Position numbers and translations under genes: made by a program
Assembly: GCA_964652645.1 (NCBI GenBank)
Contig: CAZZCS010000018.1
Coordinates: 1-31,575 of the forward strand
Length of the DNA: 31,575 bases
Source: CAZZCS01 sp964652645
GTDB taxonomy: Bacteria; Cloacimonadota; Cloacimonadia; Cloacimonadales; Cloacimonadaceae
Direction: 5' to 3'
The notes under the pieces: generated by a model
What the model was told of the DNA's origin: nothing
The model's input: only the letters and a program-made list of their open reading frames with translations
Database searches by the model: none
Part shown: in pieces, positions 28,374-31,575 of the stretch
Layout of the letters: every line of letters starts with the position of its first letter
How positions within the stretch are numbered: the stretch's first letter is position 1

Positions 28374-31300
28374 AAGTTAGGCTATTATTGATTTTAGCTG
28401 TATTCTTACTAGTAAATAGTGTTCTGATGTCGCAAACAATCAGATTGGACTATATCGGGCTGAATGGCCCAAATGCTGAGGATAGTCAGACTGTCGCGGA
28501 AGGTGATCTGATATCTGTTAAGCTTAAGTATGAAACCTCAGGATTTTCAGGAGCCTTTGGGAAACAGAGAGGGGTTAGTCTTGGTGGTCCAGGTTCGGTT
28601 GAACCGAACAAACTAATGGTTTTTTGGATCGGAAGCGATGACGGTGACTTGGACAACTATGTATACGATGAGTTTGTTACAATAACCAGTTGGTCTGACG
28701 CGAACTATAACGACGTAGTGACCAAGCTGATTAGTTTTGACTTACCATCCCCACCAGATGGTGCATTGAGTTTTGTGGTTATTGCTCAAGTACGAGGAAG
28801 GTCAGGTACAACAACATATGTTTACTCTGATGAATTGATAACTGAGGATGAGGATTCCACACCTTTTTACTCATACCTTAAGCTTGACTTAAACACCGCT
28901 CCAGTAGCCTCTGATGTTGTTATAACAAATGCTACCCATGCCAGAGTAGGGCAGACCCTAACTGGGAGTTATGTATACTCAGATGCTGATGACGATATTC
29001 AGGGTGCAACTAGCTTTAGATGGCTAAGATCCACGGATGCCAATCCATTGGGTGCTTATGTTGCAATCACTGGGGCTACCAGCCAGACTTATACCTTGAC
29101 CACTACTGATCTCAATAGATTCATCAAGTTTGAAGTTACTCCCAGGGCACTTACTGGGGTATTGATAGGAGAGGCTGTAACCAGCGACTATTCAGATCAG
29201 GTAATGGCCGCTGCCTCTATCAGTATAGATGCCAGCACCACCCAGGTTGTTGAAACTGGTGCTAATAATGGCTCAGTCTCCGGCAATATTCTTGTGAATC
29301 TTGTCAATGCGGATTTTACTGCTACTGTAACAGGGGTGTCAGTTTCCGGTCTCCCGGATGGACTGTCTGTTGGTACGATAACCAGGAATTCTAATAGTCA
29401 GATCAGTATTCAAATTACTGGCAATGCAACGGAGCACGAGCTAGCCTCATCTATAGATAATACAACCACGCTCAAGGTTACTGTCCCCGATTATAACATG
29501 CAGAATGTTAGCGAGGCAAAGACAACCCCTACTGGATTTAGAATGTTGTTCCACAATAATCCTGTAGATAACCTGACAGTGCATTCGGTCGGCAATAATA
29601 AAGTAGTTCTTGCATTTGACAAACCTCTTGGTTTAAAAACATCTGGTACTGCAATAAGCAACTATCGGATTTATCGAAATAATGTCCTGATCAGAACGGA
29701 ACCATATGTAGCAGCCACTACCACATACTATTATACCGATTCGGCTGTTACCACTGGTTCTCATTACGCTTATAGGATTTCTGCAAACTATTCAAATACC
29801 AGCGATGCAGATGATCCTGAAGCATCGATCAGTGCCACTCCGCTTGCCATTACTGCATATTCCTTTAGTAACCCGGCTGTCTCTGGAACGATTGATCATG
29901 ACGCCCAAACGATTTGCGTTATTGTTCCACATGGCACGGTTCTCACGAATCTAGTTGCTACCTTTACAGCGCCTAGTGCTGATGTGAAAATTGGGTCAAC
30001 TGTTCAGACCTCAGGCGTTACAGCGAACAATTTCAGCACTTCCGCAGAAACCCCGATTGTCTACACCCTGACCAACGGAAACACAAGCACAACTCATTAT
30101 ACTGTGACAGTCCTGTCCAGATTGCCTGTACCCACTACAGTCGAGGGTACCACCACCACCTCCAGTATCAATCCCAAATGGAATCCGATAGCTCAGGCAA
30201 ACAGGTACATACTTGATGTTTCGACCAGCGAATCATTCGCTAGCTACTTACCTGGCTTTGAGGCCAAAGACATGGGTACAACCTCTTCGATCGTGATCAA
30301 TAATCTAGACCCAGATACAAACTACTACTACAGAGTCAGATCTATTTGTGATGACAATGCAGACCTCAGCAGTGCATATTCTGCTACAGTCACTGTAACG
30401 ACAGATGCTACTACTGCTGGAACTGGAAGCTCTCAAATCAATGGAACAGATCCCCAAACCATCAATGTTGGCAGTTTTGTCCAAGGCGAAGCAACCATAA
30501 CTCCATCCGTTACCATCGCCCCAGCCTCATTTACTGGCGATCCATACGAGATTGAAGTAAACGTTGCCTATGGTACCACTGGTCTTGGTTATCCCAATGT
30601 AGGAATGCATTACACAATCGGTTCAGCCAATGCTGGCTTTATCAATGGCACCTTTAATCTAAATTACTCAGGACTGGGTTATCACCCGATTTCTGTGGGC
30701 TGGAGATACAACGGTGGGGCTTGGACAATCAATAATTCACCGGTTATTGACGAAGATAACAATACTGTTTCTGTCGTGATTGGAGGGTTAAAGCAATATA
30801 CCAAAGCGGAGAACGAGATTGAGATCATCTTCGACGATGGCTCGGGATCTACACTTCCTGTAGAGCTTTCCAGCTTTAATGCGGTTCTTTTAACAGGTGG
30901 AAGAGTTCGTTTGGATTGGATTACTCAGTCCGAAACAGGAGTTAATGGATTCTTCGTACTGCGTGGGCAACTGGAAAACATGGCAAACGCACTTGTTGTA
31001 AGCCCTCTGATCCAGGCTACAAACACATCCAGCCAGGCTGTTTATGCGTTTGAAGATCGTGAGATTCCTGCCAACGGCACCTATTACTACTGGCTGCAGA
31101 GCGTCGATATCAACGGGACAATTGGTCTCTTTGGCCCAATAACTGTAAATGTGACAAATGGAGATGACACTCCGCCCATCATCCCGTTGGTGACATCTCT
31201 GAGAAACACCTATCCCAACCCCTTCAATCCTACACTCAGAATCGCATACGACATTGCCACTCCTTCAGATGTTAGGATTGAGATATACAATATTAAAGGT

Positions 31301-31465
31301 CAGTTGGTAAAGACCTTGATCAACGAGCAAAAGCAACCTGGTGCCTTCAGTGCCTTGTGGCAGGGTCAGGATGAGAACGGTAGAAACGTATCCACTGGCA
31401 CTTATTATGTCCGCATGACAGCAGGTAACTACCAAAACACCAGAAAAGTCGTAATGATTAAGTAA
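28370..31465 (+). CDS. Very large secreted modular protein with Ig/fibronectin-like domains and a C-terminal sorting domain
   Basis: Only architecture can be read. The 1031-residue protein starts with a signal peptide (1-21). Next come an N-terminal beta domain (about 24-172), an Ig-like domain (about 176-280, SDADDDIQGATSFRWLRS), a beta domain (about 281-385), a fibronectin-III-like domain (about 390-490), a domain similar to bacterial DUF5018/Ig-like folds (about 492-583), a second fibronectin-III domain (about 585-678), a further beta region (about 690-825), and a LPVELSSFNA-type domain (829-928) common near the end of secreted proteins of the Bacteroidota. The C-terminal sorting/FlgD-like domain (about 942-1031, TYPNPFNPT) matches that of the 932-residue protein. 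No catalytic site is evident; adhesion or binding is likely. A strong AGGAGG lies before the ATG. Confidence 0.88.
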   Translation: MKVRLLLILAVFLLVNSVLMSQTIRLDYIGLNGPNAEDSQTVAEGDLISVKLKYETSGFSGAFGKQRGVSLGGPGSVEPNKLMVFWIGSDDGDLDNYVYDEFVTITSWSDANYNDVVTKLISFDLPSPPDGALSFVVIAQVRGRSGTTTYVYSDELITEDEDSTPFYSYLKLDLNTAPVASDVVITNATHARVGQTLTGSYVYSDADDDIQGATSFRWLRSTDANPLGAYVAITGATSQTYTLTTTDLNRFIKFEVTPRALTGVLIGEAVTSDYSDQVMAAASISIDASTTQVVETGANNGSVSGNILVNLVNADFTATVTGVSVSGLPDGLSVGTITRNSNSQISIQITGNATEHELASSIDNTTTLKVTVPDYNMQNVSEAKTTPTGFRMLFHNNPVDNLTVHSVGNNKVVLAFDKPLGLKTSGTAISNYRIYRNNVLIRTEPYVAATTTYYYTDSAVTTGSHYAYRISANYSNTSDADDPEASISATPLAITAYSFSNPAVSGTIDHDAQTICVIVPHGTVLTNLVATFTAPSADVKIGSTVQTSGVTANNFSTSAETPIVYTLTNGNTSTTHYTVTVLSRLPVPTTVEGTTTTSSINPKWNPIAQANRYILDVSTSESFASYLPGFEAKDMGTTSSIVINNLDPDTNYYYRVRSICDDNADLSSAYSATVTVTTDATTAGTGSSQINGTDPQTINVGSFVQGEATITPSVTIAPASFTGDPYEIEVNVAYGTTGLGYPNVGMHYTIGSANAGFINGTFNLNYSGLGYHPISVGWRYNGGAWTINNSPVIDEDNNTVSVVIGGLKQYTKAENEIEIIFDDGSGSTLPVELSSFNAVLLTGGRVRLDWITQSETGVNGFFVLRGQLENMANALVVSPLIQATNTSSQAVYAFEDREIPANGTYYYWLQSVDINGTIGLFGPITVNVTNGDDTPPIIPLVTSLRNTYPNPFNPTLRIAYDIATPSDVRIEIYNIKGQLVKTLINEQKQPGAFSALWQGQDENGRNVSTGTYYVRMTAGNYQNTRKVVMIK

Positions 31466-31489
31466 GCAAACAATAAGAGAAAGAGATAT

Positions 31490-31520
31490 AAGGCTCTGCC
31501 AAATCTGGCAGAGCCTTTTT
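31490..31520 (+). terminator. Intrinsic terminator of the 1031-residue secreted protein gene
   Basis: A 12-base-pair stem (AAGGCTCTGCCA, loop AATC, TGGCAGAGCCTT) followed by a run of five T begins 24 bases after the stop at 31465. This is a textbook rho-independent terminator and suggests that the gene ends its transcript. Confidence 0.92.
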
Positions 31521-31559
31521 GCGTTTGGCTAACTAATTATCCGGTATTGAAATAAGCTA

Positions 31560-31565
31560 TTGACA
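31560..31565 (+). promoter_or_regulatory. Candidate -35 hexamer of a gene beyond the window
   Basis: A perfect TTGACA lies 10 bases from the right edge, after the terminator. Its -10 partner would fall outside the window, so it is only a hint that another plus-strand transcript starts here. Confidence 0.3.
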
Positions 31566-31575
31566 AAATGTCCAC

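Noticed and set aside
1..31575. tRNA genes, CRISPR arrays, insertion sequences, prophage
   Set aside because: Gaps are short and none shows tRNA-like ends, regularly spaced repeats, transposase motifs or terminal inverted repeats; a tRNA scan would settle it.

Overview
The window looks like a chromosomal segment from an anaerobic Gram-negative bacterium of the FCB group, most likely Candidatus Cloacimonadota (Cloacimonetes). This is inferred from three things. Two very large secreted proteins end in a YPNPFNP-type C-terminal sorting domain. Pyruvate:ferredoxin oxidoreductase and a four-cysteine (Fe-S type) PurF point to anaerobic metabolism. Heptose genes (rfaE1, rfaE2) imply lipopolysaccharide. 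Base composition is moderate and coding density very high. No tRNA, rRNA, CRISPR array, insertion sequence or prophage was seen.

Layout. (1) 1-1959, plus strand: the 3' end of nifJ, a terminator-like hairpin, then an uncharacterised helical protein with two possible starts and a nucleotidyltransferase-fold protein. (2) 1973-10927, minus strand: a tightly packed run transcribed from high to low coordinates, short glmU-like gene, HIT protein, LytR_C-domain membrane protein, rsfS, argS, rimI, nadB, tmk, S41 protease, response regulator. Several junctions are 4-base stop/start overlaps. A TATAAT box with a nearby palindrome precedes it. (3) 11034-17063, minus strand: a second packed run, der, plsY, purF, rfaE1, rfaE2, rseC-like, folB, folK. 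(4) 17277-18077, minus strand: a BtpA/SgcQ family gene, divergent from (5) 18249-25715, plus strand: threonine aldolase, MscS channel, a 932-residue secreted modular protein, an HtpX-like protease, rlmD and a small lipoprotein. A strong hairpin terminator closes this run and the convergent (6) 25792-27885, minus strand: ABC permease, ABC ATPase and a GntR/YtrA-type repressor with a good operator candidate upstream. (7) 27886-28369: the only long non-coding stretch, holding divergent promoter candidates and a 35-codon ORF. (8) 28370-31465: a 1031-residue secreted modular protein with its own terminator.

Most genes are housekeeping: translation (argS, rsfS, rimI, der, rlmD), nucleotides and cofactors (tmk, purF, nadB, folB, folK), envelope (plsY, glmU-like, rfaE1/E2, S41 protease, MscS). 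I see no clear new defence or mobile system. The points most worth checking are the duplicated chitobiase-C/OB-fold modules of the 932-residue protein, the uncharacterised pair at 640-1959 with its dual start, the GlmU lacking its acetyltransferase half, the altered HIGH motif in ArgRS, and the YtrA-like operator.
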